In this document: positions 48,944-60,580 of the stretch, in pieces
Layout: each line of letters opens with the position of its first letter
How positions within the stretch are numbered: position 1 is the first letter of the stretch
Origin: Prorocentrum cordatum
Lineage: Eukaryota > Sar > Dinophyceae > Prorocentrales > Prorocentraceae
Reading direction: 5' to 3'
Length of the DNA: 64,000 nt
NCBI GenBank assembly: GCA_963575745.1
Contig: CAUYUJ010001437.1
Location: forward strand, 37,231 to 101,230
Notes under the pieces: model-generated
Told to the model about the DNA's origin: nothing
The model's database searches: none
The model's input: the letters and a program-made list of their open reading frames with translations, nothing else
Made by a program: the position numbers and the translations under genes

Positions 48944-49425
48944 TCGACTACAACATCAGACGCACATTTTACCATACCCTCCAAATGCACGTGCGCAGCA
49001 CTAAGGAACACTCAACGTCATACGTTCTGGGCGACTTCAACGCCAGGCTGCTCCAGAGGACAGCCGGGGAGGAGGACGTCATCGGCCCGCACTTGTACGA
49101 GACGACCTACGGCAGTGTGAATGATGTGACTCTGAATCGGCATCTTTTGGTCGGGACTTGTTTCGCGTGCGACCTTGTGATCGCTAACACCTTTTTCGTT
49201 CACCCCAACGAGAAGACAGTATCATACCGAGACCTTGGCGTTCGTCCGATGGCGTCCATCGAGCACGCAGCATTTGCTAAAATTGACCACGTACTCTGCC
49301 ACAGCAGCTGCCTCCCTACTATTCTTATTCCTGGACGTGCAGGGAGGAACCAATCAATAGCCAACATTTTCTTACCGTTATTGAAGTATCGATTAAATTT
49401 GAAGTTGGTGCGAAACGTGATATGA
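48944..49425 (+). pseudogene. LINE-E EEP endonuclease fragment
   Basis: Open frame with YVLGDFNARLLQR (GDFN core), NRHLLVGTCFACDLVIANTF, EKTVSYRD and KIDHVLCHSS. These are the second half of an EEP domain; the Asn and Glu motifs are absent because of 5' truncation. The frame is lost at 49425, before the RT. Confidence 0.78.
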
Positions 49426-49986
49426 AGGCACAGGGCAAGGCAGCATTGAAACAGACACATGTCAGACACGAATTTCTAACTATTTTCAAGACCGCAGCGT
49501 GCACGGACTATGCGAAGAGCAGCCGTGGACGACGCAGTGGACGACATTGCACAAGCTTTCCATGCAGCCGCATCGGCCATACCAGAAACAGAGCTTCTTC
49601 CCAGACGTCCGTGGACAAGTTCACACACACACACACTCGACCTTATCGGGAAACCAAAGGTTTGTCGTCAAAAGGGGGACTACCACAACGAGAAGATCCT
49701 TAACAAGTTGATCCGGCAGCCTGGCCAACAAGATCGTTGATCTTGGCTGGACGAATTTGCGGGTGGCGGCAGCTGGAAAGCTGTGAAGTATCTTTGCAAA
49801 CCTAAAGCAACCAAGCACGCATACATCAATAAGCCAAATGGCGCTTTGTCAGACACGACGGCAAGATCACACACCAGGGCTGACTATTTTGAGGCAGTTC
49901 AGTAGCAAAATCGATACCCCAATCTCCAGCCAGACTGTGATATTCCGCTCGAGGGAGTCTTGCCCATCAGCACAGACAGTTGTTGA

Positions 49987-51387
49987 ATGGAGGAGTTGCT
50001 GGAGGTCTTGAAGAAGTTGAGGTATGGGAAGGCTGCGTGTCCAGATGACATATCATCAGATGTTTGGAAGATTCCCATATACGACGCAGACGCAAATGGT
50101 ATATTATTACGGCTGTGTCAATAATGCTGGGCCAGGAAGTCGATCCCGGAATGTTTGAGGAGAGCCGAAGTACTTTCATTGTTTGAAAAAAAGGGACACT
50201 GCTCCTCATAAAACTACAGGCCTAGTTCGTTGCTGTCGATTGGCTACAACATACTAGCGTCGCTGATTCATCAACGTATGATTCGTGGAGGCTCAGAGAA
50301 GCGCATGCGTAACTCACAATATGGTGTTCGTCCTGGACGTGGCACTGGGGGCGCTCTCATGCTCGTAAAGCGTATGATTGATATTGCACACAATCGCAAC
50401 GATAATGGGATAGTGGTGTTGATGTTGGATTGGGCCAAGGCGCTTGTCAGATTTAATCCTGCTTCCATGTGCAAAGCTTTGCACAGATTCGGGCTCCCTC
50501 CCGAAATTGTGGAAATGGTGCGTTCCATATATGCGACCCGCTTCTTTGTTATTTCTGATCGTACTGGTACTTCATCTGAAAGACGACAGAGCGCTGGGAT
50601 TGCGCAAGGGTGTCCGCCCTCCCCGTACCTCTTCATCGCGGTCCAGACGACAATGTTGCACGATGCGGTTGACACATTACATCTTGAACGAGAGCCCGGG
50701 TATGTGGTTACACGTGGCGCGTTACATGCAGACGACGCAGTATTTGGCTCTCAGCACCAGGCGAAACTCAAAATCATGTTGGACGCGATCGTGGAAGAAG
50801 GGCGCGGGTATGGCTTATCTTTGTATTGGGACACGACTGTGCAGATGTAGATGTCTACTAACAGGAAGATCATGCGACCAGATGGGGGCGACATCAAGAC
50901 AGTCCGGGACGCTGTATATCTGGGAGGCCTGGTGTTTTGCGATGGGAGGGCTGCAACCGAATTGTCCAGAAGGCTGGGAGAGGCGAGCCGGGCAGTCAAG
51001 CAATTGGACACAACGTGGACAACATTTTCTCTTGGGTGGAAGCGGAAATGCAAGATCCACGACAGCGTCGTTTTGAGCAAGCTGGTTTATTCATTGGGCT
51101 TTCTTTGGCTGCTTCAAGGTGATCGTGCTCGTCTGCTCGCTTTTCATTATAGGTGTGTGCGCCGACTATTGGGCATCCCATCAACGTGCACATCTAGAGT
51201 GCGCAACGATATTGTCTTAGAGCAAGCTTCAACGAAACCGTTGTACAACAACACCGCCAACTACGATGCTAATTCGTTTGTGAAGCTTGTGCTTTTCAAC
51301 GCAGACGGGTCGCCTAGCGCGTGGGTCGCCCGCCGCAAGAGAGGACTTCCGCGCCAGCAATGGGCATCCGAAGTGCGTCAGATGTAG
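49987..51387 (+). pseudogene. LINE-E reverse transcriptase and C-terminal region
   Basis: RT1-like MEELLEVLKKLRYGKAACPD begins at 49987. A TAA (about 50211) directly precedes NYRPSSLLSIGYNILA (RT2). Then GVRPGRGTGGA, motif A MLDWAKALVRFN, RT4 IAQGCPPSPYLF and motif C LHADDAVF. The frame meets TAG at 50848-50850 and continues in phase: VYLGGLVFCDGRAATELSRR, LSKLVYSLGFLWLL, HYRCVRRLLGIP, RKRGLPRQQWASEV. Tyr of YADD is His. Stops and the degraded motif A indicate a dead copy. Confidence 0.82.
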
Positions 51388-51394
51388 TCCATCG

Positions 51395-51525
51395 CGCTCC
51401 CTCCCCTCCCCCTCCTCCTCCTCCTCTGCCTCCTCCTCCCTCCTCCTCCTACTCTGCTCTCCTCCTCCTCCTCCTCCTCCTCCCCCTCCTCCTCCTCATC
51501 CTCCTCCTCCTCTTGCCTCTTCTTA
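51395..51525. repeat. (CCT)n microsatellite
   Basis: CTCCTC repeats directly after the LINE-E coding end. Confidence 0.93.
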
Positions 51526-51569
51526 GCCGGCAAGGGTTTTCTCATGATTCGCGACCTGAGCGCCATGAA

Positions 51570-51662
51570 AAGAAGCAAACATGAAAAAAAAAGAGGAAAA
51601 AAGGAAGAAACACAAAAAAGATAAGAGAATAAAGAAAACCAAAATAACAAAAAAGGAAAATT
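51570..51662. repeat. A-rich tract
   Basis: GAAAAAAAA/AAGAAA/AACAAAAAAG type sequence, markedly unlike its GC-rich neighbours. It could be the degraded tail of a retroposon. Confidence 0.7.
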
Positions 51663-51870
51663 GGTTCATCGCATTTTCCCGCGTGTGCTCGCTGCCTCCA
51701 CTCATTCTCCGACATGCTCAGCGCACGGTCTGATTTCTAGGGGACCGATCCGGGTACCGGAGCTGGCACTCAGACTTCAATTCCATTCCATTCCATTGAC
51801 GAGCGTGCCAACGTGCACAACTCGTCTTGCCTATGCGTCCGCCCGGGTGCACGGTTTGTGACTGACTGAT
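51663..51870. other. Unannotated spacer before satellite D resumes
   Basis: Includes (ATTCC)3 at about 51780-51797. No gene recognised. Confidence 0.5.
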
Positions 51871-52265
51871 TGGGAGGCCCAGCGGAGGTACGTCATACGC
51901 GGGCCACCTCGGGACCTCGCCGCCCCCTGGGGGGCTTGGAATCTGCGCAAGTGTCGCCACTTTCGTGGGCTCCTGGGACGCCCAGCGGAAACACGTCCTA
52001 CGCGGACCACCTCGGGACCTCGCCGCCCCCTGGGGGGCTTGCGATTTGCGCAACTGTCGCCTCCGTCGTGGGCTCCGGGGAGGCCCAGCAGAGGTACTTC
52101 GTACGCGGACTACCTCGGGACCTCGCCGCCCCCTGGGGGGCTTGGAATCTGCGCAACTGTCGCCACTTTCGTGGGCTCGTGGGAGGCCCAGCGGAGGTAC
52201 GTCATACGCGGATCACCTCGGGACGTCGCCCCCCCTGGGGGGCTTGCGATCTGCGCAACTGAATG
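51871..52265. repeat. Satellite D (right part), about four units
   Basis: Resumes at TGGGAGGCCCAGCGGAGGT. Relative to the unit broken at 48936, 13 bp (TTTCGTGGGCTCC) are missing. Units carry CGCCCCCTGGGGGGCTT. Confidence 0.92.
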
Positions 52266-52637
52266 CTAGTGGGCATTGAGTGGTCTTGAGTATTATATGC
52301 CACATGTATAAAAATGGTTGGGTGCGTCACAGGGTAATTATTTGTCGCTTCCGCTCCTGCCCACTCGTGTGTTCCACCCAGCAGCACGATGTACGCGTCC
52401 CTGAGCGTAATACTAATGTCCTCTAGTCGTTCTGATCTACTTGCTGCGTAGGGGGTGAAAGCGGTAACCTTCATTTCCTATTGTCTGTTGCGGGTCGATC
52501 TCATGGCGCGCGCGCGAGAGATCTCCCCCCTCCTTCTCTGGCCGTCGTCTGTCCTTGGGGGTGCCCTGTGCAAGTCGGAGTCTATCACTCTTGCGAGTGG
52601 GCACGGTCGATCAATGTTTGGGCCCCTCGCGGCGACT
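52266..52637. other. Unannotated stretch
   Basis: Mixed composition; no gene or RNA recognised. Confidence 0.4.
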
Positions 52638-52800
52638 AGGAGGAGGAGGAGGAGGAGGAGGAGGAGGAGGAGGAGGAGGAGAAGGAGGAGGAGGAAAAGG
52701 AGGAGGAGGAGGAAGGAGAAAGAGGAAAAGGAGGAGGAGGAGGAAGAGGCGGAGGAGGAGGAGGAGGAGGAGGAGGAGGCGGGAGGAGGAAGAGGAGCAG
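52638..52800. repeat. (AGG)n microsatellite
   Basis: AGG/GGA repeats with AAA and GCG interruptions. Confidence 0.95.
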
Positions 52801-53039
52801 GAGGAGGAAGTCATGGAGGATTGGGAAGAGGAGAAACAAGGAGGATTGGGGGGAGGATGAGTCTTGGGAGGAGGAGGTTGATGGAAGAAAGAGAGGTCAT
52901 GCGTAGGAGAGCGCGGACCGCCCGCTCGGCCGCGCCGTGCCTGCAGAGCCCCGAGGCCCGCGGAGGCCCACGGAGGCTTGGAGGTCCCCCCGGCGGGGGG
53001 GGCGGAAATATGAAACATGAACCATCGTCGCCCCGAGCT

Positions 53040-53370
53040 GCCGCCGCTGCCGCCGTCTTCGCCGCTGCCACCTTTGCGCGGCGCCCGACGCCCGCCGACC
53101 CGATCTCCCGACGCCGCCGTTGCCGCCCGGGCTGCCGCCGCTGCCGTCGCCGTCGCCCTTGGCGCGGTGCCTGACGCCCGCCAACCCGAGCTGCCGCCGC
53201 CGCCGCCGCCGTCTGAGCGCTGCGCCTGACGCCCGCCGACCCCAGCCGCCGCCGCCGCCGCCGCCATCGGCGCGGCACCTGACACCCGCCGACGCGAAGC
53301 GGCCGCCGCCGCCTTCGGCGCGGCGCCTGGCGCCCTCCGACCTGGGCCGCTGCCGCGCCCGCCGCGCCCG
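53040..53370. repeat. GCC-rich tandem repeat, unit about 55-70 bp
   Basis: About five units with GCGGCGCCTGACGCCCGCCG, ACCC.AGC and GCCGCCGCCGCC. Ala/Arg-rich frames are repeat translations. Confidence 0.75.
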
Positions 53371-53639
53371 GCGCGCGGCAGGACGGCGTGCCCAACCGGC
53401 TCCGGGAGTGCTTTTTACTGGCGTGCAGGGACGGTCCGGAGGCCAGACCCTCCGCCCCCCTCGGGCGTTTCGTGGTTTGGGAGCCCAGCCACGGTGACAA
53501 AGGCCCTGGCCAGAAAGGCCCCGAACTCAGGAACGGCGCTCTCGCTCGAGATTTCCTCGCACTTCAGTCAGTGGCTGACACGGAAGATCTTCCCTCTCTA
53601 AGGGGGTGCGATTGATGGGATATGCATATTGACTGACAC

Positions 53640-53755
53640 GCGGTTCGTTGTTGTTGTTTTTTTGTTGTTGTTTTTGTTGTTATTGTGGTTGTGGTTGTCG
53701 TTGTGGTTGTTGTTGCGGTTGTGGTTGTAGTTGTGGTTGCGGTTGTTGTTGTTGC
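53640..53755. repeat. (GTT)n-rich tract
   Basis: GTT with GTG/GCG variants; first of the GTT tracts that separate the repeated modules to the right. Confidence 0.9.
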
Positions 53756-54970
53756 GTTCTCATTTCTGAAGAATAATTATTGTTGATCCCCCCCTGTCCG
53801 GTGCCCATTGGTTTTTTCAATTGAAGTGCTTCCTCCGGGGCTCGCACTCTGTTTTTTGACAGGGAAAGCCTTGCGGATCAGATTGCGTTGTTGGGCCCCG
53901 GGCTACAACAACAACGGCTCCCGCCTGAGACTTCCTCACAATTTACTCAGGACCCCCGCTCCCGCCTGAGACTTCCTCAAAATTTACTCCGGAAGGGCGC
54001 TCCCGCTTCAGACTTTCTCACATTTTATTCAAAAGCGGCGCTCCCGCTTGAGACTTCCTTACTCAGGACCCCTGCTCCCGCCCGAGACTTCCTCATAATT
54101 TACTCAGGAATGGCGCTCTCGCTTAGGACTTCCTCGCAATTTATTGCAGCATCGCGTTCTCGACGCTCAGGAATCACGCTCGCGCCGAGGACGCCTTCGC
54201 AATTTACTTAGGAATCGCGCTCTCGCTTAATACTTCCCCGCAATTTGCACAAAAATCCCGTTTGAATGTCCCGCCCGCCCGACCCGCCCGCCAGGGTCCG
54301 CCCGCCCGACCAGCGCCCCCGCCTGAGACGTCCGACAATGTACTCGGGACCCCCGCTCCCGCCCAACTCTTCCTTGAGGAGTACGCCCTCGCCTAGGACT
54401 TCCTCGAACGTTCACACTCTTACCCTCCTGCCCCTTCCTCCCCATCCAACCTCCCTCCTCCCCCCCCCTCTCCCTCATATCCACCCTCCTCCTTCCTCTT
54501 CCTCTCTCCCCACACCCTCCTCCCATAACACTCCTCCCTCCTCTCTTCGCCCTCCCCTCTCCAGCCTCCTCCTTCCTCCCTCCTCTGTCTCTCTATCTCC
54601 AATCGTCCCCCCCCCTCCTCGCCCCCTCTCTCCTGGCGTGTTCCCCTTTAGCCTCGTCCCTCCCCCTCCCTTCCTCCCACTCTCCCTCGTTCTCCCCTTT
54701 CCTCTTCTTGCAGGGCCCGCGCTAATTCCAATGGTGGGCAAAGAGATGCGTGCCCCATCCTCCGAATAATTCCCCGCCCGTTCACGCCCGCTTGTGCAAG
54801 CCCGCCCGCCCCCGCAAAAAGAAAGAATCCCCCCAGAAGGGGGTACGCTCGAAGACGAAGGGGGCGGGTATCGAGGGCGTGGGTATACACGTTGCATGGC
54901 ACGCGGGCAAGTAAGAGCGAACAGTCTTAAAATGACTATTGCTGTTGTTGTTGTGGTTGTTGTTGTTGAA
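53755..54970. repeat. Module U1 of the (GTT)-tailed repeated array
   Basis: Order of parts: 5' block (GAAGAATAATTATTGTTGAT, AATTGAAGTGC, CTACAACAACAACGGCTCCC), a short tandem array of CTCCCGCCTGAGACTTCCTC plus GCAATTTACTCAGGA (about 39 bp, 53915-54245), a CCCGCCCGAC block, a long CCTCCTTCCTCC pyrimidine tract, a 3' block (CAATGG.GGGCA.AGAGATG, GGGTATACACGTTGCATGGC, ACGCGGGCAAGTAAGAGCGA, TCTTAAAATGA) and a (GTT)n tail. Confidence 0.85.
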
Positions 54971-55945
54971 CTCTCATTCTTGAAGAATAATTATTGTTGA
55001 TCCCCCCCCACCGGTGCACATTGATTTTTTTCGATTGAAGTGCCACCCCCGGGGCTCGCACCTTGTTTTTTCTCAAGGAAAGTCTTCCTGCTCAAACTGT
55101 GCCCCTGCCCCCCGGGCTACAACAACAACGGCTCCCGCCTGAGACTTCCTCGATTTTTATTCAGGACCCCCGCTCCCGCCTAAGACTTCCGCGCAATTTA
55201 CTCAGGAACGGGGCTCCCGTCTGAGACTTCCTCGCAATGTAATCAAGACCCCCGCTCCCGCCTGAGACTTCCGTGCAATTTACGTGGGAACGGCGCTCCC
55301 GCCTGAGACTTCTTCGAATTTTACTCAGGACCCCCGCTCCTGCCTGACATTTCCGCGCAATTTACTCAGGAACGGCGCTCCCGCCTGAGACTTCCTCGCA
55401 ATTTAGTGAGGACCCCCGCTCCCGCCTGAGACTTCCGTGCACTTTGCTCAGGAACGGCGCTCCCGCTTGAGACTTCCTCGCAACTTAGTCAGGGCCCCCG
55501 CTTCCGCCTGAGATTTCCTCACAATGTACTCAGGACTGCGCTCTCGCGTGCGACGTCCTCACAACTTATTCTGGAATTGCGTTTCGGCGCTCAGGAACCA
55601 CGCACGCGCCAAGGACGCCTTCACAACGTGGTATCTTCCCTCTTCCTTCGTCCTTCCCCCTCCCCTTCCTCCACTCTCCCTCGTTCTTCCCCTCCTCCTC
55701 TTGCAGGGCCCGCGCCAATTCCAATGGCGGGCAGAGAGATGTACGCCCCCGAAGGATTGTCCGCCCGTTCCGGTTTTCCCGTACGTCTAAGCCCGCCGGC
55801 CCCAGCAAAGAGAAATAATCCCCCCGAAAGGGGTGTGATCGAAGACGAAGAGGGCGGGCATCGAGGGTGTAGGGTATACTTGTTGAATGACTCGCGGGCA
55901 AGTAGGAGCGTACAGCCTTAAAATGGTTGTTGTTGTTGTTTTGAA
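54970..55945. repeat. Module U2 of the (GTT)-tailed array
   Basis: Same order of parts as U1, with about 12 copies of the 39-bp short repeat (55125-55600). The 3' block ends CTTAAAATGG followed by GTT repeats. Confidence 0.88.
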
Positions 55946-56753
55946 CATTTTATTCTAAAGAATAATTATTGTTGGGACCCCTGGTGCACGGCCCCCCCGC
56001 CGCACCTAGGCCGCAGCTACATTTTCATCATTTTTTCGCGAAAGCTTCAGAAAAGTGGATGGGGTCCAGATCCGGTTGTTTTGTTGTAATCCGTTTTCCC
56101 TTGCAAAAAACACTATAAAATGACATTTCTTGTTCTAATATAATCAAATTTCAAGAATCCCTTGCAAAAAATAAGGTAAAGTGGACATTCGCGCGCGCAA
56201 GACGAAATCCTTCCAACAGCTTAGTGTTCGGAGCGATTTTAACATAAAAACATCAAAAAACCAATGGTTTTTCAACAAAAAAATGTCAAAATCTCATCCC
56301 GCGCGCTCTTGCGGGTTCGTAGGAAAACCAACACTTTTTAAACATTTCTGTCAAACGGGCTTTTGCGAGCAACTTTTTCGAACTTCTGCGACAACGGTTG
56401 CGCACCTGCCAGGGCCATCATCCCTGTCAAATAATACCATGCGGGACACATTCGTCTCTCTGTATTATGTATTGTATGGCACAATTGCACCATGCTGGGC
56501 ACATGCGCGCCCCGAATAAGTGACCAAGTTCTGTGGGTTTGTACCCCACGCCAGTGTAGTAGCCACGGTCGTCCGCACGCCACGAAGTGAAGTGTCCCAA
56601 CGTCACAGGGCGGGAAGCTGGGTTTGGGTGGTCGCGAAGAGTCGTTTGGATATTTGGTAGAGCTTGTAATGCCCCCCCACGAAGTGGGGGTATTGCCTGG
56701 TGTCGTATGAAAACCCTGGCACTGGGGAGAACACCACGCGTTCGGGTAAAATG

Positions 56754-56795
<42 letters not shown>
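55945..56795. repeat. Module U3: shared ends but different, AT-rich body
   Basis: Has the 5' block (AAAGAATAATTATTGTTGG) and the 3' end TAAAATGATTG plus GTT repeats. The body (about 56000-56500) is AT-rich and unrelated to the other modules, with CCCTTGCAAAAAA twice (about 56098 and 56158). A perfect 7-bp hairpin CCCCCAC-GAA-GTGGGGG lies at 56674-56690. No gene recognised. Confidence 0.65.
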
Positions 56796-56797
<2 letters not shown>

Positions 56798-57520
56798 GGT
56801 CTCATTCTAGAAGAACAGTTATTGTTCATCCCCGCGCACCGGTGCACACATTATATTTCACTTGAAGTGCCCCCTCCGGGGCCCGCATCCTGTGACTTAT
56901 CATATCAGGGAAAGTTTTACTTCTCAAACTGTGTCTTTGGCCCGGGGCTACAACAACCACGGCTCCCTTCACAGTTTAACTCAAAATCGCGCTCTCGCGC
57001 GGGACTTCCCGACAAGTTTTGCAGGGATCGCGCTCTCGCGTGGGACTTTTCACAATTCACGCAGACGCCGCGTCCTCGACACTTAGGAACAACGCTCTCG
57101 CTTTCGCCTTGTCCTTTTTCTTGGGCGTCGCGCTATAGTTCGAGCTTTCCTCGCGATTCACGCGATACCCACGTTTCAGCAACCCACCCTCTCGACCTGG
57201 CCGCCTGGGCCGGCCTTCCCGACCCGCCCGCTAGGGTCTGCCCAACCGATCTGACCGTGTCGTTCTGCCACGTCTTTTCTGTTCCCCTCTTGTGCTCCAT
57301 CCTTTTTCCCTCCTCTTTAATCCGTCCTCTCTTCCCGAGTTTTAGGGACTTCATTCAATGCACGTGGCAGGTAAGGAAGATATTCCCCCAAGGGGTACGA
57401 TTGAAGGACGATTGAAGGGGCAGAGGGCAGGCATCGAGGGTTTGGGATATATATATATATATATATATATACACGTTGTAATGGACGCGAGCAGTTGTGG
57501 ACGATCCGTCTCACAATGGC
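56795..57520. repeat. Module U4 of the array, with (GTA)n instead of (GTT)n at its end
   Basis: 5' block, short-repeat array (about 56960-57160), a GACCCGCCCGCTAGGGTCTG block, pyrimidine tract, a TATATATA tract (57447-57470) and a 3' block with ACACGTTGTAATGGACGCGA. It runs directly into GTA repeats. Confidence 0.8.
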
Positions 57521-57535
57521 AATCGTAGTAGTAGC

Positions 57536-57594
<59 letters not shown>

Positions 57595-57632
57595 CTGTAG
57601 TAGTGGTTGTGGTAGTCGTAGGGATCGTAGTG

Positions 57633-57707
<75 letters not shown>

Positions 57708-57937
57708 ATAGTAGTAGTAGTAGTCGTCGTAGAAGTAGTAGTAGTAGTACTAGTAGTAGTTGTCATCGTCGTCGTCGTAGTAGTATTCGTAGTAGTAGCA
57801 GTAGTAGTAGTACTAGTGGTAGTAGTATTTTATTAGTCGTAGTAGTAGTTGTTTAGTGGCATTCGAGAGTGGTAGTTTCGTAGTAGTCTTAGTAGTCTCG
57901 TCCGTAGCAAGTAAGTAGTAGTAGTATAGTAGTAGTA

Positions 57938-57990
<53 letters not shown>

Positions 57991-58001
57991 TAGTAGTAGT
58001 A

Positions 58002-58063
<62 letters not shown>

Positions 58064-58069
58064 GTACTC

Positions 58070-58116
<47 letters not shown>

Positions 58117-58124
58117 CGTGTCGT

Positions 58125-58162
<38 letters not shown>

Positions 58163-58472
58163 ATAGTAGTAGTAGTAGGAGTAGTAATAGTACAGTCGTA
58201 GGGTCGTAGTATTGGTTTGTCCTATTAAGCGGAGTCGTACGTATCGTAAGTAGTTTTGTAGTAGTTATCAAGTGTAGGAGTAATAGTAGTAGGAGTAGTA
58301 AGTAGTACTCCGGAGTAACTGTCGCAGGTCCGTAGTAGTGATAGTAGTTAGTAGTAGTAAGGATAGTAATACCAAGTAGTAATTAGTAGTATGTAGTAAG
58401 TGGTAGTAGTAGTAGTAGTGTGAGATCACATTAGTAGTCGTAGAAGTGGTTGTTGTTTAGATATTAGTGGTC

Positions 58473-58506
<34 letters not shown>

Positions 58507-58514
58507 ATGTAGTC

Positions 58515-58563
<49 letters not shown>

Positions 58564-58777
58564 CAGTAGCAGTAGTAGTAGTAGTAGTAGCAGTAGTAGT
58601 AGTAATAGTAATAGTCGTGTTGTAGTAGCAATAGTAGTAGTAGTAGTACTAGTAGTAGAAGTTCCTGAAGTAGTCGTGGTGGTAGTAGTAGTAGTAGTAG
58701 TAGTATGAGAGTAGTAGTAGCAGTAGTAATAGTGGAAGTAGGAGTAGTAGTAGTAGTAGTAGTAGTAGTAGCAGTAA

Positions 58778-58834
<57 letters not shown>

Positions 58835-59756
58835 GAGTGGTAGTAGTGGTGGTCGTGGTGGTCGTGGTGTGGCTAGCGTGTAAGTAGTAGTAGTATTAGT
58901 AGTAGTAGTAGTGGTAGCAGTGATTAGTAGGTATATTAGTCGTATTAGTAGTAGTAGTAGTATTCGTAGTATAGGTCGTAGTCGTAGTCCTATAAAAGTC
59001 GTAGTCTTAGTCCGTAGGAGTAGTGTAATTAGTAGTCAAATAGGAAAGTAGTATTAGTATTGTAGTTGTAAGTACACACGTAGTAGTGGTAGTTTAGTGG
59101 GAATTAGTAAGTCTATAGTAGTATAGTTGATTCGTTGTTGGCCGTAGTAGTTTCGTAATTGTAGCGTTGCTGGCATGCATCGTCCGTAGACAGAAGTGGG
59201 CAGGGCCCCCCCCGTGCATTAAGTAGCAGTGGAGTTGTAGAGTGGTCGTAGTAGTAGTGAAGTATAGTGAGTATATAGTGGTATTAGTAGTAGTCAGTAG
59301 TAGAGAGTAGAAAGTCTCATTCATTGGTAATCGGCCAGAAGGAGTAATAGTAGTCGTAGTTTGTAGTAGCATGCAGTAGGTTCAGTAGTAGTAGTAGTAG
59401 AGTAGTACTCGTGAGTAGTAGTAGTCGTAGTATAGTAGTAGTAGTACATATTAGTAGTAGTAGTCGTCTCAGGAGAGTCTGTAGTACAGCATCCGTAGTG
59501 GAATGTAGGAGTGTAGTAATGTGACCGTAGTAGTAGTAGGCAGCAGCCGTGGTAGAGTAATAGTAAAGTCGTAGTAAAGTAGGTTGTTAGTCGTCGCCGT
59601 CGCACTCGTATTCGTAGTAGTAGTCGGGTAGTTGTAGCGGTATAGTATTATATATTAGAGTAGTATTAAGTAGTAGTAAGTAAGTGGAGCACCGCGCTCA
59701 GTAGTCGTGGCCTGTAAGTCGTATTCGTTGTCGGTCGTGCGAGTAGTAGTAGTAGC

Positions 59757-59792
<36 letters not shown>

Positions 59793-59858
59793 TGTATGTC
59801 AGTAGTTATAGTAGTAGTGGCAGCCGTAGTAGTAGTAGTGGTAGTAGTAGTAGTAGTA

Positions 59859-59901
<43 letters not shown>

Positions 59902-60116
59902 CAGTAGTGGTAGTAGTAATCTTTGTTGTAGCAGGTGTAGTAGTAGTAGTAGTAGTGGTAGTAGTAGTTGTAGTAGTAGTAGTGGTAGTCATAGTAGTCG
60001 TAGTAGTAGTAGTAGTAGTAGTTGTAGTAGTAGTCGTAGTCGTAGTTGTAGTAGCAGTAGTAGTAGTAGTAGTAGGCTTCGTAACCGTAGTAGTAGTAAT
60101 CATAGTTGCAGTAGTC

Positions 60117-60170
<54 letters not shown>

Positions 60171-60200
60171 AAAGTAGTAGTAATCGCAGTAGTCGTCGTA
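57520..60200. repeat. (GTA)n trinucleotide array, about 2.7 kb
   Basis: Nearly pure GTA/GTC/GTG at 57520-58620 and 59740-60200, with degenerate GTA-like sequence between. PolyVal/polySer and polyThr frames are translations of the repeat. Confidence 0.95.
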
Positions 60201-60580
60201 AAACTGTTTCGAGCGAATCTGTCCATTCCTAACATAGAACATCAACTGACAGTTCAATAGTAGGAGGGAGGAACAGACGATAAGAGATTACACATGTTAT
60301 TACGAGCAAGCGCCACAACGCCTCCTCCTTGGCAAGAGCGGTCTTTGCGTCCAACCAGAGTGTATCCAGCAAGACTCGGAGATCGGCACCTCTGATCGAG
60401 ATTTGTTGCATTTAAATCAACAAGTCAGGGAAGAAAAGGAAAGATTTCCCATCGACCAGTCAACCCAGCTGCATGAGGGAACAACTGATCAATGTTGGCG
60501 TGGACAATGGTAATGCCAAAATTAGCAAGAAACGAGAGCGTCTTGGATTCACACAAGCCCCCTCGTTGATGTCGTTTGGG
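60201..60580. other. Unique-looking spacer
   Basis: Mixed-composition sequence between the GTA array and module U5; no recognised gene. Confidence 0.45.

Larger units (their letters stand above)
48937..51390 (+). mobile_element. LINE-E: 5'-truncated non-LTR retrotransposon inserted in satellite D
   Basis: Plus-strand element with the C-terminal half of an EEP domain, an RT and a thumb/C-terminal region. The 5' part of the EEP is missing at the junction with satellite D (48936/48937), typical of LINE insertions that stop copying early. The 3' end is not precise: coding homology ends at about 51387, and CCT and A-rich tracts follow to 51662. The RT resembles a very common dinoflagellate type ending RKRG.PR..W. 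Stop codons interrupt the frame, so it is dead. Confidence 0.82.

Noticed and set aside
54794-55000. Small conserved protein (MARGQVRANSLKM followed by Val run) repeated in several modules
   Set aside because: The peptide comes from the conserved 3' block and GTT tail of the modules; upstream frame is not kept and the Val run is the microsatellite.
57317-60260. PolyVal, polySer and polyThr open frames
   Set aside because: They are translations of GTT and GTA repeats.
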